DNA of 64,000 nucleotides. Source: RYN-133 sp963708645. GTDB taxonomy: Bacteria > Actinomycetota > Actinomycetes > Mycobacteriales > Jatrophihabitantaceae. The DNA is taken from contig CAVPTA010000005.1 in NCBI GenBank assembly GCA_963708645.1, positions 8,149 through 72,148 of the forward strand, in the 5' to 3' direction. The notes below the pieces were generated by a model. It did not search any database. It was not told the DNA's origin and worked only from the letters and a program-made list of their open reading frames with translations. Position 1 is the stretch's first letter; every line of letters starts with the position of its first letter. A program made the translations under genes and the position numbers. Positions 53,597 through 62,605 of the stretch are shown here, one piece after another.

Positions 53597-54229
53597 TCAG
53601 GCGCCCCCGGCCGGCAAGTCACCGACTCCAACCCGCAGCAGCTCGAACACGTCTTCGACGAACGGTAGGAGCTTTCTCAACACTGTTTTGGCGGATGCGC
53701 GTCCTGTGAGTCGCTCCCGCAGTTCAGCGGCGATCAGTTGTTCGGCTGCGATGTACTGCCGGGCTGCGAGGCGAGCCGTCAACACAGGCTGCCCCGCGTC
53801 AGCAAGCGCACGCGATAACACCTGCGCTCGCCGCTCGTAGATCTCGGCCTCCCGAGCGCGCAACGCCCCGCTCGCCACCACCATCGAGTGAAACGACACC
53901 ACGTCGTCCGGGTTCGTGTACGCCCGTCCGGCGGTGAGTTCGTAGACGACGTGGCCGCCCAACGCAGTCAAGATCGAATGTCCTGGCGGGACCGATGTGA
54001 CCAGGTCGGTCAGTTCACGTTCGAGCTGCTCGACCTGACCGAAGAACAGGTCCTCCTTCGTCGGGAAATAGTTGAACACGGTCGCCGGAGATACCCGGGC
54101 CGCCTGCGCGACCTGAACCGTCGTTACGTGGTCGAAACCGTGGGCGGTGAACAACTTCATCGCGTTCACGCGGATGCTGCGCCGCGTGCGCTGCTTGGTC
54201 AGCTCGCGACGCCCAAGCTCTGCAGTCAT
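53597..54229 (-). CDS. TetR-family transcriptional regulator
   Basis: A 210-residue regulator: MTAELGRRELTKQRTRRSIR then VNAMKLFTAHGFDHVTTVQV and AQAARVSPATVFNYFPTKED, the TetR HTH. The C-terminal helices include LGGHVVYELTAGRAYTNPDD. It is divergent from the small gene at 54320, with two TAGAG-N3-CTCTA operators between, so it almost certainly controls itself and that gene. No ligand can be guessed. Confidence 0.85.
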   Translation of the reverse strand: MTAELGRRELTKQRTRRSIRVNAMKLFTAHGFDHVTTVQVAQAARVSPATVFNYFPTKEDLFFGQVEQLERELTDLVTSVPPGHSILTALGGHVVYELTAGRAYTNPDDVVSFHSMVVASGALRAREAEIYERRAQVLSRALADAGQPVLTARLAARQYIAAEQLIAAELRERLTGRASAKTVLRKLLPFVEDVFELLRVGVGDLPAGGA

Positions 54230-54264
54230 CCCATGCCCCTCCGGCCCGCCGCGTGACTTAAACG

Positions 54265-54302
54265 TAGAGTCGCTCTAAAGTAGAAAACGTAGAGTGGCTC
54301 TA
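54265..54302. promoter_or_regulatory. Two TetR operators (TAGAG-N3-CTCTA)
   Basis: TAGAGTCGCTCTA (54265-54277) and TAGAGTGGCTCTA (54290-54302) are near-identical perfect dyads, 25 bases apart, in the divergent gap. They are 13-base palindromes like those of TetR regulators with a 3-base spacer. Confidence 0.75.
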
Positions 54303-54319
54303 AGATAGCGTGGAGGACG

Positions 54320-54574
54320 ATGATGCGCACGCACATCACGACCGCAGCACTCCAGCTCCATCTGTGCGCGGCCATCGAGTCAGCCCAGAGACGTCGTCCA
54401 GGTTTGGTCACCGACCAGTTCCTCACCTCGATCAGCGACGACGTGACCCTGGACGTGGCCGAACTGTGTATCGCAGGCATGTGGGTGCGAACAGCCGGCG
54501 GTTACTGCATCAGACCGCCCGCGTTACGCCTCGCCCTCACAGCTCTGCAGGACCTAGCAGCAATCACAAAGTGA
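54320..54574 (+). CDS. Small protein under TetR control, unknown function
   Basis: A 84-residue protein from tandem ATG codons (MMRTHITTAALQLHLCAAIE) with SQRRPGLVTDQFLTSISDDV and WVRTAGGYCIRPPALRLALT. It has no membrane segment. A gene of similar size follows 10 bases later. Context and size resemble small ORFs of actinobacterial mobile elements, but no mobility gene is nearby. I recognise no family. Confidence 0.55.
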   Translation: MMRTHITTAALQLHLCAAIESAQRRRPGLVTDQFLTSISDDVTLDVAELCIAGMWVRTAGGYCIRPPALRLALTALQDLAAITK

Positions 54575-54584
54575 GGTGCCCTCG

Positions 54585-54974
54585 ATGACCAACCCGAACA
54601 ACGGTCGACCAGTCCAGATGCCGATGCCCGAAATAATTGCCGGCAGCGAACGACTCGCCGTCCAGTTCGAAAGCTGGGACGAGACAACCACCGTCTCCGA
54701 AGCCACGGACATGGTTCGCCGCCTCGCCAAGGAGCTCGACCGGTGCTCGGCCTATGCAAGTCAGATGTGGCACCAGCTCGACCACCTCGCCGCTTACCTT
54801 CGCGAAGACATCGCCCGCAACAGCGGCGTCCAAACCGTCCTGCGCGACGACAGCCAGCGCACCAAGTGGGCCGACCTCTACGCCACCACCCTGAGCCTGC
54901 TCGCGGGCGCACGCGGCGACAACGGATTCGGCGCCGAACAAGCACACTCCGAGCTACAACGCCTCGACCGATAG
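54585..54974 (+). CDS. Small helical protein, unknown function
   Basis: A 129-residue protein starting MTNPNNGRPVQMPMPEIIAG and continuing SWDETTTVSEATDMVRRLAK, ELDRCSAYASQMWHQLDHLA, DDSQRTKWADLYATTLSLLA. It is predicted mostly helical. A GTG nine bases upstream is also possible. It belongs to the same unit as the gene before it; function unknown. Confidence 0.5.
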   Translation: MTNPNNGRPVQMPMPEIIAGSERLAVQFESWDETTTVSEATDMVRRLAKELDRCSAYASQMWHQLDHLAAYLREDIARNSGVQTVLRDDSQRTKWADLYATTLSLLAGARGDNGFGAEQAHSELQRLDR

Positions 54975-55035
54975 TCACCAGCGCCGCACTCCGCGAGGGC
55001 GCCGGGTGTTGTTTCGCCGCAGGGGTTGCCCGTTC

Positions 55036-55188
55036 CTAACTGCGCGCTTCGCCCGATCGCCGGGGAAATCCGAAGTGGTCGCACAGGTCGTCGACGGCGT
55101 CTTCGCCGTCGACAGCCAGGGCTTGTTGGGCTGCGTCGACGACGCCGCCGAGATCACCAATCGGGTCCGTGGCAGCGGCAAGGAACAC
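55036..55188 (-). CDS. Tentative short frame, unknown function
   Basis: From a GTG the frame gives 50 residues, VFLAAATDPIGDLGGVVDAA then QQALAVDGEDAVDDLCDHFG and a basic end. Codon use is plausible, but no ribosome site is visible, and the upstream continuation without a stop suggests the true 5' part may be lost by a shift. It could equally be a chance frame. Confidence 0.25.
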   Translation of the reverse strand: MFLAAATDPIGDLGGVVDAAQQALAVDGEDAVDDLCDHFGFPRRSGEARS

Positions 55189-55243
55189 GGTGTCGAGCGC
55201 CGACCGGGCCCGCCCTCGGTAGGCGATCTTCGGAAGTGCTAGT

Positions 55244-55891
55244 TCAGACGAGCGCGTGTGCGCTGTCTCGGTACTCGCCCGGCAGCTGCTGGTGGCGGCG
55301 CACCGCGTCGAGTGCTTGCCGGACCCACGGCACGTACGCGATGCCGGCGGCCTCGCAGGCGCGTCGCGCGAGCCACCAGGGCGCCTCGACCTTCGCGCTG
55401 AGCGGAAGGGCGTTGACGACGTCGCGTCCGTCGCGGGCAGTCGCCGGCGCAGCCCAGGGGACAACCTCCGCCGGACGGTTGCGTTCATCTCGATGTGCGG
55501 CGATGTCCGCTTCGCTCACAGGCGAGGACTCCTGCGCGACCCCGTGCCAGTACGCGGCTGAGCGGGATGTCTGGCGAATGATCACATCCGATGCAAGCGC
55601 AGCCGGCCACAGTTGGAGCAGGTATCGGTCGAGTGCTGGCTCACCTTCGTCGGGTGTGTCCTGCTCTGCGGCGGCATCCATCCCGCTGGCGTTGAGCCGG
55701 GCGCGGTGCGCCCCGGTTGCTGGCGCGGTCACGTCGTGAAAGTCGTCGAAGGTGGTGGACAGGAGAAGGGCGGTGTCGGTGATCTCGAGCGATACCTCCA
55801 CAACCTCCTCCCAGACCGGTTCGACCGCAGGCTCGTGGTCGTGCCACTCGACGCGCAGCGCCACCTCGCCGGTGTGGGTGGCGGCCATCAT
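55244..55891 (-). CDS. Protein of unknown function
   Basis: A 215-residue protein MMAATHTGEVALRVEWHDHE then PAVEPVWEEVVEVSLEITDT, LDRYLLQLWPAALASDVIIR, QTSRSAAYWHGVAQESSPVS, YVPWVRQALDAVRRHQQLPG. The C-terminal part has Trp and Arg rich helices. No domain recognised; no signal peptide. Neighbouring genes are small and variable, so it is probably accessory. Confidence 0.55.
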   Translation of the reverse strand: MMAATHTGEVALRVEWHDHEPAVEPVWEEVVEVSLEITDTALLLSTTFDDFHDVTAPATGAHRARLNASGMDAAAEQDTPDEGEPALDRYLLQLWPAALASDVIIRQTSRSAAYWHGVAQESSPVSEADIAAHRDERNRPAEVVPWAAPATARDGRDVVNALPLSAKVEAPWWLARRACEAAGIAYVPWVRQALDAVRRHQQLPGEYRDSAHALV

Positions 55892-56005
55892 GGCCAGCGC
55901 GCCCGGGACGGCGCCGCCGAGCAGGCCGTTGGTCTGTCCGGCTCGGCTGTCGTCGAGGTCCGCAGGCTCATGGAGGGCGCGGGGCCCGCCCTTCGTCGTG
56001 TGCGG

Positions 56006-56572
56006 TTACCGGCCGGTCGAGGATGCCTTGACGTGGCTGCTCGCGTGCGGCGCGATCTGTGCCGGTGGTAGCGCGCTCGAGTCGATCAGGTAGCCGACGA
56101 TGAACACGTTGATGAGGCTGTTGCTGCCGTTGCTGATTCCGATGCTCGGAAGCGGCAGACCGCTCGGATAGGCGTGCTGGATCGTGTCAAAGGCCTGCAC
56201 CGTGTCGATCTGGTCGTAGATCTCGCCGCAGTTGGCCACGCCCAGTCCACCGAAGTGCTCGACGCCATTCGTCCCGCTCCCGAAGGTGTCGACCACCGAG
56301 GTCACCACGATCGCCTTGTGCGCCGGTGGTGTGTAGAAGCTCTTGCAGCCGGCCGTGTTCGACCCACCCGAAATCCGCACCACCGCAGACGGCGAGATGT
56401 TCGCGGTCAGCAGTTGATGCTGGGCCGTGACGGTCGCGGCAGTCGTCCCGGTCGAGTTGGTGATGGCCGTCTTGGTGATGGCTGCGGCATAGACAGTGGC
56501 GGGGGCGAGGACCGCGGCGGCGATCAGGCAGGTGAAGATCCAGGCTCCGGTGGACGTGTGTGGACGGCGCAT
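56006..56572 (-). CDS. Secreted protein, unknown function
   Basis: MRRPHTSTGAWIFTCLIAAA then VLAPATVYAAAITKTAITNS is a signal peptide; I start at this ATG and not 36 bases earlier because a signal peptide then begins normally. The mature 150 residues have two cysteines (NTAGCKSFYTPP, VANCGEIYDQI) and beta-type sequence. It ends HVKASSTGR. Not recognised. A signal sequence and the variable context suggest a cell-surface or exported accessory protein. Confidence 0.6.
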   Translation of the reverse strand: MRRPHTSTGAWIFTCLIAAAVLAPATVYAAAITKTAITNSTGTTAATVTAQHQLLTANISPSAVVRISGGSNTAGCKSFYTPPAHKAIVVTSVVDTFGSGTNGVEHFGGLGVANCGEIYDQIDTVQAFDTIQHAYPSGLPLPSIGISNGSNSLINVFIVGYLIDSSALPPAQIAPHASSHVKASSTGR

Positions 56573-56706
56573 GACCCCTCCTCGTTCGTGGTGGTTGATG
56601 GCAGACATTCGACCAGGGCTCTCAGGCGGTGCACAGGCACCAAATCCGTCACGCTCTGCGCGAACGAGTCAATCGCCGGCACATTTCGTCTGAAAGCCTG
56701 TCGAAT

Positions 56707-57378
56707 GTGGAACCGACACTCGTGCTGATCCCGAGTCCGTTGCTCGGACCGGCGACGTGGGAATCGACAGCCCGGGTGTTGACGCAGCGCGGTCGGCAGG
56801 TCGCGGTCGCAAGCCTGGTCGACGTCGCGACGAGCGCGGAGCCGTACTGGCCCGCCGGCGTCGATGCGATTGTGCGGTCGGCAGGAGACGGGCCGGTGGC
56901 GCTCGTGGCGCACAGCAACGCCGGGCTGTTCGTCGCGGCCGTGGTCGATGAGCTCGGCGATCGCGTGCAGAGTGTGGTTTTCGTCGACGCAGCGCTTCCC
57001 GGAACCGGCGCGGTCGCGCCGCGCGAGTTCCTGACGCGATTGGCCGACGCGGACGGCGTGCTCCCGCCGTGGACCACGTGGTGGGGTGAGGCGGACGTCG
57101 CCGAACTGTTCCCGAGCGCCGAGGTACGCACGATGGTCGAGGCCGAGCAGCCGCGGCTGCCACTGGCCTATTACGACAATCTGCCGCCCGCGCCGGACGG
57201 TTGGGATCGACCGCGGTGCGCATATCTGTGGTTCGGCGAACCGTACGACACCGCGGCGCAGCTGGCCGCGGCGCGCGGTTGGACAACCCGGCACCTGCCG
57301 GGCAACCACTTGCACATGCTCACCGACCCGGAAGGCGTCGCCGGCGCCGTGCTCGACCTGCTCGCGCAGCAGGATTGA
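56707..57378 (+). CDS. Alpha/beta hydrolase family protein
   Basis: From GTG, a 223-residue protein VEPTLVLIPSPLLGPATWES leads to the nucleophile elbow ALVAHSNAGLFVAA (the GxSxG variant AHSNAG) and PWTTWWGEADVAELFPSAEV; an acid and His-like region near the end reads DTAAQLAAARGWTTRHLPGN. The catalytic Ser is in the SNAG motif; the His in GNHLHMLTDPEG fits. Substrate unknown. It is followed on the other strand by a methyltransferase gene. Confidence 0.75.
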   Translation: MEPTLVLIPSPLLGPATWESTARVLTQRGRQVAVASLVDVATSAEPYWPAGVDAIVRSAGDGPVALVAHSNAGLFVAAVVDELGDRVQSVVFVDAALPGTGAVAPREFLTRLADADGVLPPWTTWWGEADVAELFPSAEVRTMVEAEQPRLPLAYYDNLPPAPDGWDRPRCAYLWFGEPYDTAAQLAAARGWTTRHLPGNHLHMLTDPEGVAGAVLDLLAQQD

Positions 57379-57379
57379 C

Positions 57380-58222
57380 CTACTTGGTCCCCGCGATGCA
57401 GCGCGCGCGGCCCGGAACGCGCACGGCGTCGTCGCGTTCGAACTCGGCCACGCGCGTGATCGTCCGCGCCCGAATTCGCTTGCGCGCTGCGGGGTCCGCC
57501 TGCCGCAACGCAGCAGCGACCGGCGCAACGTGCTCGGTGATCAGATCCCAGTACTCGTCGGGCGTGCGGGTGACGGTCTGCAGACCGACCTCCCACTCGG
57601 CGACCTCGCGCAGCCCGGCGTCCTCGTAGAGGCGGGTGACGAGACCGGGCGCCGCACACCGAAAGATGCCCGGCCGATCAGGGTCGGCCGGCGGCACGTC
57701 CACCTCGGACGCGATCGCCGCCAACGCGATCGACGTCCATGGATTGGCGTCAGGTCCCATCCATACGGACGCACACAGCCGTCCGTCCGGCCTGAGTACG
57801 CGTGCGAACTGCGCGGTCGCTGCCGCCAGATCGGGAAAGAACATGTAACCGAAGCGCACCGACACGCTGTCGAAGGTCGCGTCGTCGAAGGGCAGTGCGT
57901 CGGCGCTGCACACCGTCGTCTCGATGTTGGTGATCCCCTGCGCTGCGGCACGACGCGCGGCGACCTCGAGCATTTCGGGGACGAGGTCGGTCAGCACGAT
58001 CCGGCCACGTGGCGCGTGGCGAGCGACCGTCAGTCCCGGCTCACCCGTGCCGCATGCGATGTCGAGATGCTGCTGATCGACCGCGATGTGCAGGCTGTCG
58101 AGCATCGCGTCGCCGACGGGACGAAGCTGGTCCATGATGATCGAATCCCACTTGTCCCAGCTCGCCGACAAGTCGGCCCAGGTGGCCCGTTGTGCGTCTC
58201 GAATCTCATCGGCGCTGGGCAT
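57380..58222 (-). CDS. SAM-dependent methyltransferase (class I)
   Basis: A 280-residue methyltransferase: LDIACGTGEPGLTVARHAPR is the SAM-binding motif I, LTDLVPEMLEVAARRAAAQG is motif post I, CSADALPFDDATFDSVSVRF contains motif II (ADALPF) and VLRPDGRLCASVWMG follows. The domain order is that of UbiE/small-molecule methyltransferases. It stands alone on the minus strand. The C-terminal helical region may bind the acceptor; no specific acceptor is suggested. Confidence 0.8.
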   Translation of the reverse strand: MPSADEIRDAQRATWADLSASWDKWDSIIMDQLRPVGDAMLDSLHIAVDQQHLDIACGTGEPGLTVARHAPRGRIVLTDLVPEMLEVAARRAAAQGITNIETTVCSADALPFDDATFDSVSVRFGYMFFPDLAAATAQFARVLRPDGRLCASVWMGPDANPWTSIALAAIASEVDVPPADPDRPGIFRCAAPGLVTRLYEDAGLREVAEWEVGLQTVTRTPDEYWDLITEHVAPVAAALRQADPAARKRIRARTITRVAEFERDDAVRVPGRARCIAGTK

Positions 58223-58264
58223 CGAACCTCCGACACGGGTTGCCACTAGGTGGAGCATGTCGGC

Positions 58265-58693
58265 ATGGCCGACCGAGACACCTTCCTAGCATGGGTGAAC
58301 ACGAGGTTGCGCGACGCCGAGGTCGCGCTGCACAACGGGGATGCCGGCCCGAGGCACGCCATCTGGTCGCAGACCGAGCCGGTGACCGTGCTCGGGGCGT
58401 GGCGCAACGCCATCGGACGGCGCGAGGTCGAGGAGTTGTTCACGGCGTTGGCCCAGGGATTCTCCGACTGCACCGAGTACCGCTTCGAACTGCAGGCGGG
58501 CGACGTCGTCGCCGACATGGCCTACACCGCCGGTCTCGAGCACAGTTCGGTGACCGTCGAGGGCCGGCAGCGCAGCTACACCCTGCGGGTCACCCAGGTC
58601 TACCGGCGCGAAGGCGGCGAGTGGAAGGTGGCCCACCGCCACGGAGACAACTTCAGTCACCCGGTCGACATGCGAGCCTCAGTCAGCGAGTGA
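58265..58693 (+). CDS. SnoaL/DUF3225-like nuclear transport factor 2 fold protein
   Basis: A 142-residue protein MADRDTFLAWVNTRLRDAEV then ALHNGDAGPRHAIWSQTEPV, TVLGAWRNAIGRREVEELFT, VADMAYTAGLEHSSVTVEGR and YTLRVTQVYRREGGEWKVAH: NTF2-like fold in the SnoaL or ketosteroid isomerase-like group, where it is often an enzyme or binder of unknown small molecules. ATG has the family-typical start; a longer frame upstream is unlikely. No catalytic pair can be assigned. Confidence 0.75.
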   Translation: MADRDTFLAWVNTRLRDAEVALHNGDAGPRHAIWSQTEPVTVLGAWRNAIGRREVEELFTALAQGFSDCTEYRFELQAGDVVADMAYTAGLEHSSVTVEGRQRSYTLRVTQVYRREGGEWKVAHRHGDNFSHPVDMRASVSE

Positions 58694-58788
58694 CCAATCC
58701 GGTCGGGCTCACCCGTCGTGCCGGTCAGCCGGGGCCGAACTTCTTGCCGTTCGCCGCCGTACTGACAATGCGCGGCAATGATGGGCTC

Positions 58789-59843
58789 ATGTCGAGAATT
58801 GATGCCTCGCGCGTTGCGCTGATCGGAGCCGCGCTGGCCGACGGAACGTCCGACACACTGCGCCACGACGTCACGCTGCTCGTCGACGACGGCCGCGTCG
58901 CAGGGCTCTGGACGGACGGAGCGGGCCCCGACCCTGGAGCGCTCGACGCGGTCTTGATCGACGCGTCTGGCGCCACGCTCGTACCCGGCATGGTCGACTC
59001 GCACGCGCACCTGTCCATGCCCGGTGGAGCGCAGTGGGTGCCGCGTGGCCTCGATCCCGAAGCCGAACTGCTCGCAGTCGGCGAGGACAACGGCGTCGCT
59101 ATGGTCAGGTCCGGGATCCGGTGGGCGCGCGACGTCGGTGCACCGCGCGGGACGGATGGACGCGCCCTGAGCCTTGTGCTGCGTGACCGGTGGAACGGCG
59201 CCCACGACCGTCCGTACGTGCGCGCGGCCGGCCGGACGCCGACACCGCGCCGTTCAGCGCGGACGAGGTGCGAGCTGCGGTGGCGTTGGCCCACGATCGG
59301 GGCGCCATGGTCGCTGCGCACTCGGGCGTGCTTGCCGGCGCTCGCGTCGGTGCCGAGGCCGGCGTCGACAGCCTCGAGCACGGCTTCGACCTCGACGCCG
59401 ACGCTGCGGCAGCGCTGGCTGCGAACGGCGTCACGCTCGTGTCGACGCTGGCCGTGCTGCATTCGTGGCAGACCTTCAGCCGCACGACGCACCTCGACCG
59501 CTTTGCGGCACCCGAGGGTGTGCAGCGCATTGCCGAGCGGCGTGAACACGCCGAGCACAGCGTGCGCCTCGCACACGCCGCCGGGGTCGCCCTCGCGGCC
59601 GGATCGGATTTCGGGGGCGGGTCCTTGCGGGCGAATCAGCTCGCGTGGGAGGTCGAGGCAATGGTCAGCGCCGGTATCGAGCCACACATCGCGCTCGGTG
59701 CTGCCACCTGGCGCGGGGGAGAGCTGATGGGCATTCCCGGCGCGGGACGACTAGAGGTCGGTGGTCTCGCCCATTTCAGCCTGGTGCACGGCGATCCGCT
59801 GTCCGACCCCGCTGCGTTGTGGCGAATCTGGCTGACCCGCTGA
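58789..59843 (+). CDS. Amidohydrolase family protein, internally broken
   Basis: N-terminal half: ALIGAALADGTSDTLRHDVT, VPGMVDSHAHLSMPGGAQ (HxH metal motif), IRWARDVGAPRGTDGRALSL and RPYVRAAG. C-terminal half in another frame: DTAPFSADEVRAAVALAHDR, MVAAHSGVLAGARVGAEAGV, SLEHGFDLDA and LAAGSDFGGGSLRANQLAWE (catalytic Asp). About 40 residues expected between the halves, containing the usual lysine segment, are missing, and the join shifts frame at a GGCCGGCCGG stretch near 59228. So this is either a true pseudogene by deletion between short repeats or an assembly collapse. Substrate of such enzymes: imides, dipeptides or ureas. Confidence 0.7.
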
Positions 59844-59850
59844 ATCGTCG

Positions 59851-60852
59851 TCAATGCACGTCGAGTCTCGTCACGAGTCCGTTCGTGTCGTCAATGACCC
59901 ACAAATCACCCGCAGCCGCGCGGACAGTTGAAGCGTCGCCGCCGACGCTTATTTGTCGCTCGACGACTCCGGTGGACGGATTGATCTTGTCCAGCGTCCC
60001 GCCGGAAGCGATACCCGTGTTGTTGTCGAACGACGCGTCGAACGCAGCCCACAGGGCACCACCGTGCGCGGCCAGCGATGGCGTCGTCGGCACGTCAGGG
60101 AGCGTGATGGTGTGGCGTGTCGTGCCACTGTCGGGTGCGAACTGCTGCAGCGTCGGCGTGTTCGCGCAGTTGGCCGACCACGCCGACCCTGCGATCACGA
60201 CGAGGTCGCCGCAGTCCATCACGGCGCGGTAGGTCGTCACGCGGTCGGTGCGTGGGTCGATGCGCTCGAACGGACGGTTGCCGTTGCTGGAGTAGATGTA
60301 GAGGTAGCGTCCGTCGTCGGCGATCGCCTGGGGGCCGTCCCGGAACATGTGCTGGTCGCCTGCCGGCAGAGTGGCGATCACCCGGTTGGTCCGCGGGTTG
60401 ATGCGCGACACCGAACGTCCGTGGTGATTGGACGTCCACACCGAGCCGAACGCCACATGGGTGTACTGCGGCTGCAGACCGACGGCGATCCGAGCGATCA
60501 CGTGACCGCGCGGGCCGATGCGTTCGACCTCGTTGTCGTAATACATCGACACCCAGATCGAGCCGAAGCCGACCGCGAAGCCGCCCGCTGAAGAGTCGAG
60601 GCGATGAGTCGCAACCACACGGTTGGTCTGCGGATCGATGCGGCGCAAGGACGAGTAGCTGAACTCGTCGTCATTGATCAGCCACACCGCTCCCAACCCG
60701 CCGGTCAGGTCGTAGACGTCGTTGGGCGGCACGTGCAGTTGCGCGACGACCGGTGTTTGGCGCGACGCAGCGGCTGCACTTGCTGCTGCGAGGACCGAGG
60801 TCAGGACGAGCGCGGTGGCGGCGAAGGTGCGCAAGAAGATCCGTCGTCTCAT
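59851..60852 (-). CDS. Secreted beta-propeller (YVTN/NHL-like) protein
   Basis: MRRRIFLRTFAATALVLTSV begins a twin-arginine-like or Sec signal peptide (RRRIF motif) followed by about seven repeats of roughly 45 residues seen as GLGAVWLINDDE, GFGSIWVSMYYDNEVERIGP, AFGSVWTSNHHGRSVSRINP, RTNRVIATLPAGDQHMF and AAGDLWVIDDTNGLVTRLDV. The spacing of GSVW and INPRTNRVVAT is typical of YncE/YVTN propellers. No catalytic residues. The upstream paralogue overlaps by four bases (ATGA), so the two are translated together and may act as a pair. Confidence 0.8.
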   Translation of the reverse strand: MRRRIFLRTFAATALVLTSVLAAASAAAASRQTPVVAQLHVPPNDVYDLTGGLGAVWLINDDEFSYSSLRRIDPQTNRVVATHRLDSSAGGFAVGFGSIWVSMYYDNEVERIGPRGHVIARIAVGLQPQYTHVAFGSVWTSNHHGRSVSRINPRTNRVIATLPAGDQHMFRDGPQAIADDGRYLYIYSSNGNRPFERIDPRTDRVTTYRAVMDCGDLVVIAGSAWSANCANTPTLQQFAPDSGTTRHTITLPDVPTTPSLAAHGGALWAAFDASFDNNTGIASGGTLDKINPSTGVVERQISVGGDASTVRAAAGDLWVIDDTNGLVTRLDVH

Positions 60853-61892
60853 GATGCTGCTCCCGGGGTGACGCGCAGGACGTGGTTGTTCGACGTCAGA
60901 TCGTTGGTCCAGAGGCTGGAGCCGATGCCGAAGAGTTCCAGCTCGAAGACGCCGAGCCGGATCCGGCCGAGCACAGCGCCGGTGCGCAGGTTCCGTCGCA
61001 CCAGTGCGCCCGACGTGCAATTGCCCGACGGCTGACGCACGGACTCGGCCGTCCACAAATACCCATGGAATACCGCCATACCCAGCAGGCAGGTCGCGTT
61101 CGGGATCGTCACTGTTCTTGTGATGCGACCCGTCGCTCGGTCGAAGCGGCTGAAGGTGTTCGAGCAGTCGGAGTCGTCGATCCACAATGCGCCGGGCGCC
61201 GGGTCGAGCCGGCCACAGTTGTAGGCCGGTGCGTCATTGTGCCGTGCCACGATGCGGTTGGTATTCGGGTCGATCTCGACGAGCCGCGCAGCGTCCGGCA
61301 CGGCTGCCCACACATGATGGGCGGTGTACGTGAGATAGAACGGCCCACCGTAGAAATCGTTCTGATTACCCACCGGGATCGTGGCGACCACGCGGTCGGT
61401 ACGCGGGTTGATCCGCACGACTTTCTCGCCGTGCCAGTCCGACACGAACACCGCGCCGGCAGCGGCGACGGCGCTTGAGGGCGACCTGCCGACCCGCACT
61501 CGCCGCGTGATCACCAGCCGCGACGGGTCGATGCGCAGCACCGTGTTGTAGTAGAAGTCCGGCACCCACAACGACCCACCGGCCGCGGCAATCGTGGCAT
61601 GGAGCTGGTCGTCGCCACTGGCCTCGCCGTAGCCGAGTGACACCGACCCGGTGACCCGGTTGGTGTCGGGATTGATGCGCAGCAGCGTGGTCGTCGTGCC
61701 CTGCGCGAGCACCCACACAGAGCCGAACGCCGCGTACTCCGCGACGGGAAACTGTTTCCTGGCGTTGATCGGCAGGGCGATCGATACGACACGATGGGTC
61801 GACGCCGCGCCGGCGGCGCTCGAAGCACCAGCCGCGAGCGTGGCGCCGATCGTGACAGCGACCGCCAGTGCCTTGCGGAGTGCTTTTGCCAT
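60849..61892 (-). CDS. Secreted beta-propeller protein (paralogue of the next)
   Basis: MAKALRKALAVAVTIGATLA is a signal peptide; the repeats read AAFGSVWVLAQGTTTTLLRI, NPDTNRVTGSVSLGYG, LWVPDFYYNTVLRIDPSRLV, AAAGAVFVSDWHGEKVVRIN and DPNTNRIVARHNDAPAYNC. It ends LRVTPGAAS. Same fold as the downstream gene, about 30% alike by eye, so they arose by duplication. It is divergent from the sigma factor gene at 62093 and could be its target; this is inference. 347 residues. Confidence 0.8.
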   Translation of the reverse strand: MAKALRKALAVAVTIGATLAAGASSAAGAASTHRVVSIALPINARKQFPVAEYAAFGSVWVLAQGTTTTLLRINPDTNRVTGSVSLGYGEASGDDQLHATIAAAGGSLWVPDFYYNTVLRIDPSRLVITRRVRVGRSPSSAVAAAGAVFVSDWHGEKVVRINPRTDRVVATIPVGNQNDFYGGPFYLTYTAHHVWAAVPDAARLVEIDPNTNRIVARHNDAPAYNCGRLDPAPGALWIDDSDCSNTFSRFDRATGRITRTVTIPNATCLLGMAVFHGYLWTAESVRQPSGNCTSGALVRRNLRTGAVLGRIRLGVFELELFGIGSSLWTNDLTSNNHVLRVTPGAAS

Positions 61893-62092
61893 GAACGAGC
61901 CTCGTTCCTCGATTGGAGAGGACGGGGGAGTCGAGATCGTGGCCCCACCCTCGGCAGACACCGGAACAGACGCAGAAAGCGGTGGTTCCGCTGCACGGGT
62001 GTTGCCGCGCCCGTCCAACCGGATCAGGCTGGGTCTTCCGCAGCGGATCCGGACAAGTGCGCGTCTGTACAGGTGTGGGACAGGGGGCACCC

Positions 62093-62605
62093 GTGAGCGT
62101 CGATCAGCCCGTCGCGCTCGCCGACTTCGTCCGTGTGCGCGGCCTGGAGTTGACCCGCTTCGCATACCTGATCACCGGTGACCGCAGCCGCGCCGAGGAC
62201 TTGGTGCAGGACGTGCTGCTTGCGTTGCATCGCCGCTTCGGGCCCGTGTTCGACGTCGACGATCCCGGCGCTTATGCGCGCCGCGCGGTTGTCAACGCCC
62301 ACCTCAGCTGGCTGCGTCGCCGGCAAATGCTCGAGCTGCCATCTGAGCACGTCCCGGAGCAACCGTCCTCGGACACGACGGAATTCGATGTGGTGTCCGA
62401 TCAGACGTGGCAGTTGTTGGCGACCCTGCCCGCGCGACAGCGCACGGTTCTCGTCCTGCGCTACTACCTCGGTTACAGCGACCGCGACATCGCTGCGCTG
62501 CTCAATTGCCGCGAGGGAACCGTCCGCAGCCTCGCCACGCGCGCGTTCAAGATCTTGCGACCCGCGCTGCGACCGACCGTCACTGCGACGGAGGCAGCAT
62601 GGTGA
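62093..62605 (+). CDS. SigE-family RNA polymerase sigma factor (ECF)
   Basis: A 170-residue sigma factor: VALADFVRVRGLELTRFAYL, GDRSRAEDLVQDVLLALHRR (region 2), LSWLRRRQMLELPSEH, then region 4 LATLPARQRTVLVLRYYLGY with SDRDIAALLNCREGTVRSLA. GTG start. It is paralogous to the sigma factor at 23554 but intact. The downstream membrane protein overlaps its end, so the same operon design is repeated. Its divergent propeller genes may be regulated by it. Confidence 0.85.
   Translation: MSVDQPVALADFVRVRGLELTRFAYLITGDRSRAEDLVQDVLLALHRRFGPVFDVDDPGAYARRAVVNAHLSWLRRRQMLELPSEHVPEQPSSDTTEFDVVSDQTWQLLATLPARQRTVLVLRYYLGYSDRDIAALLNCREGTVRSLATRAFKILRPALRPTVTATEAAW

Noticed and set aside
54265..56572. A mobile island at 54-56.6 kb
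   Set aside because: Small unknown genes and a TetR pair are present, but there is no integrase, transposase, tRNA-end or flanking repeat, and base composition looks like the surroundings.
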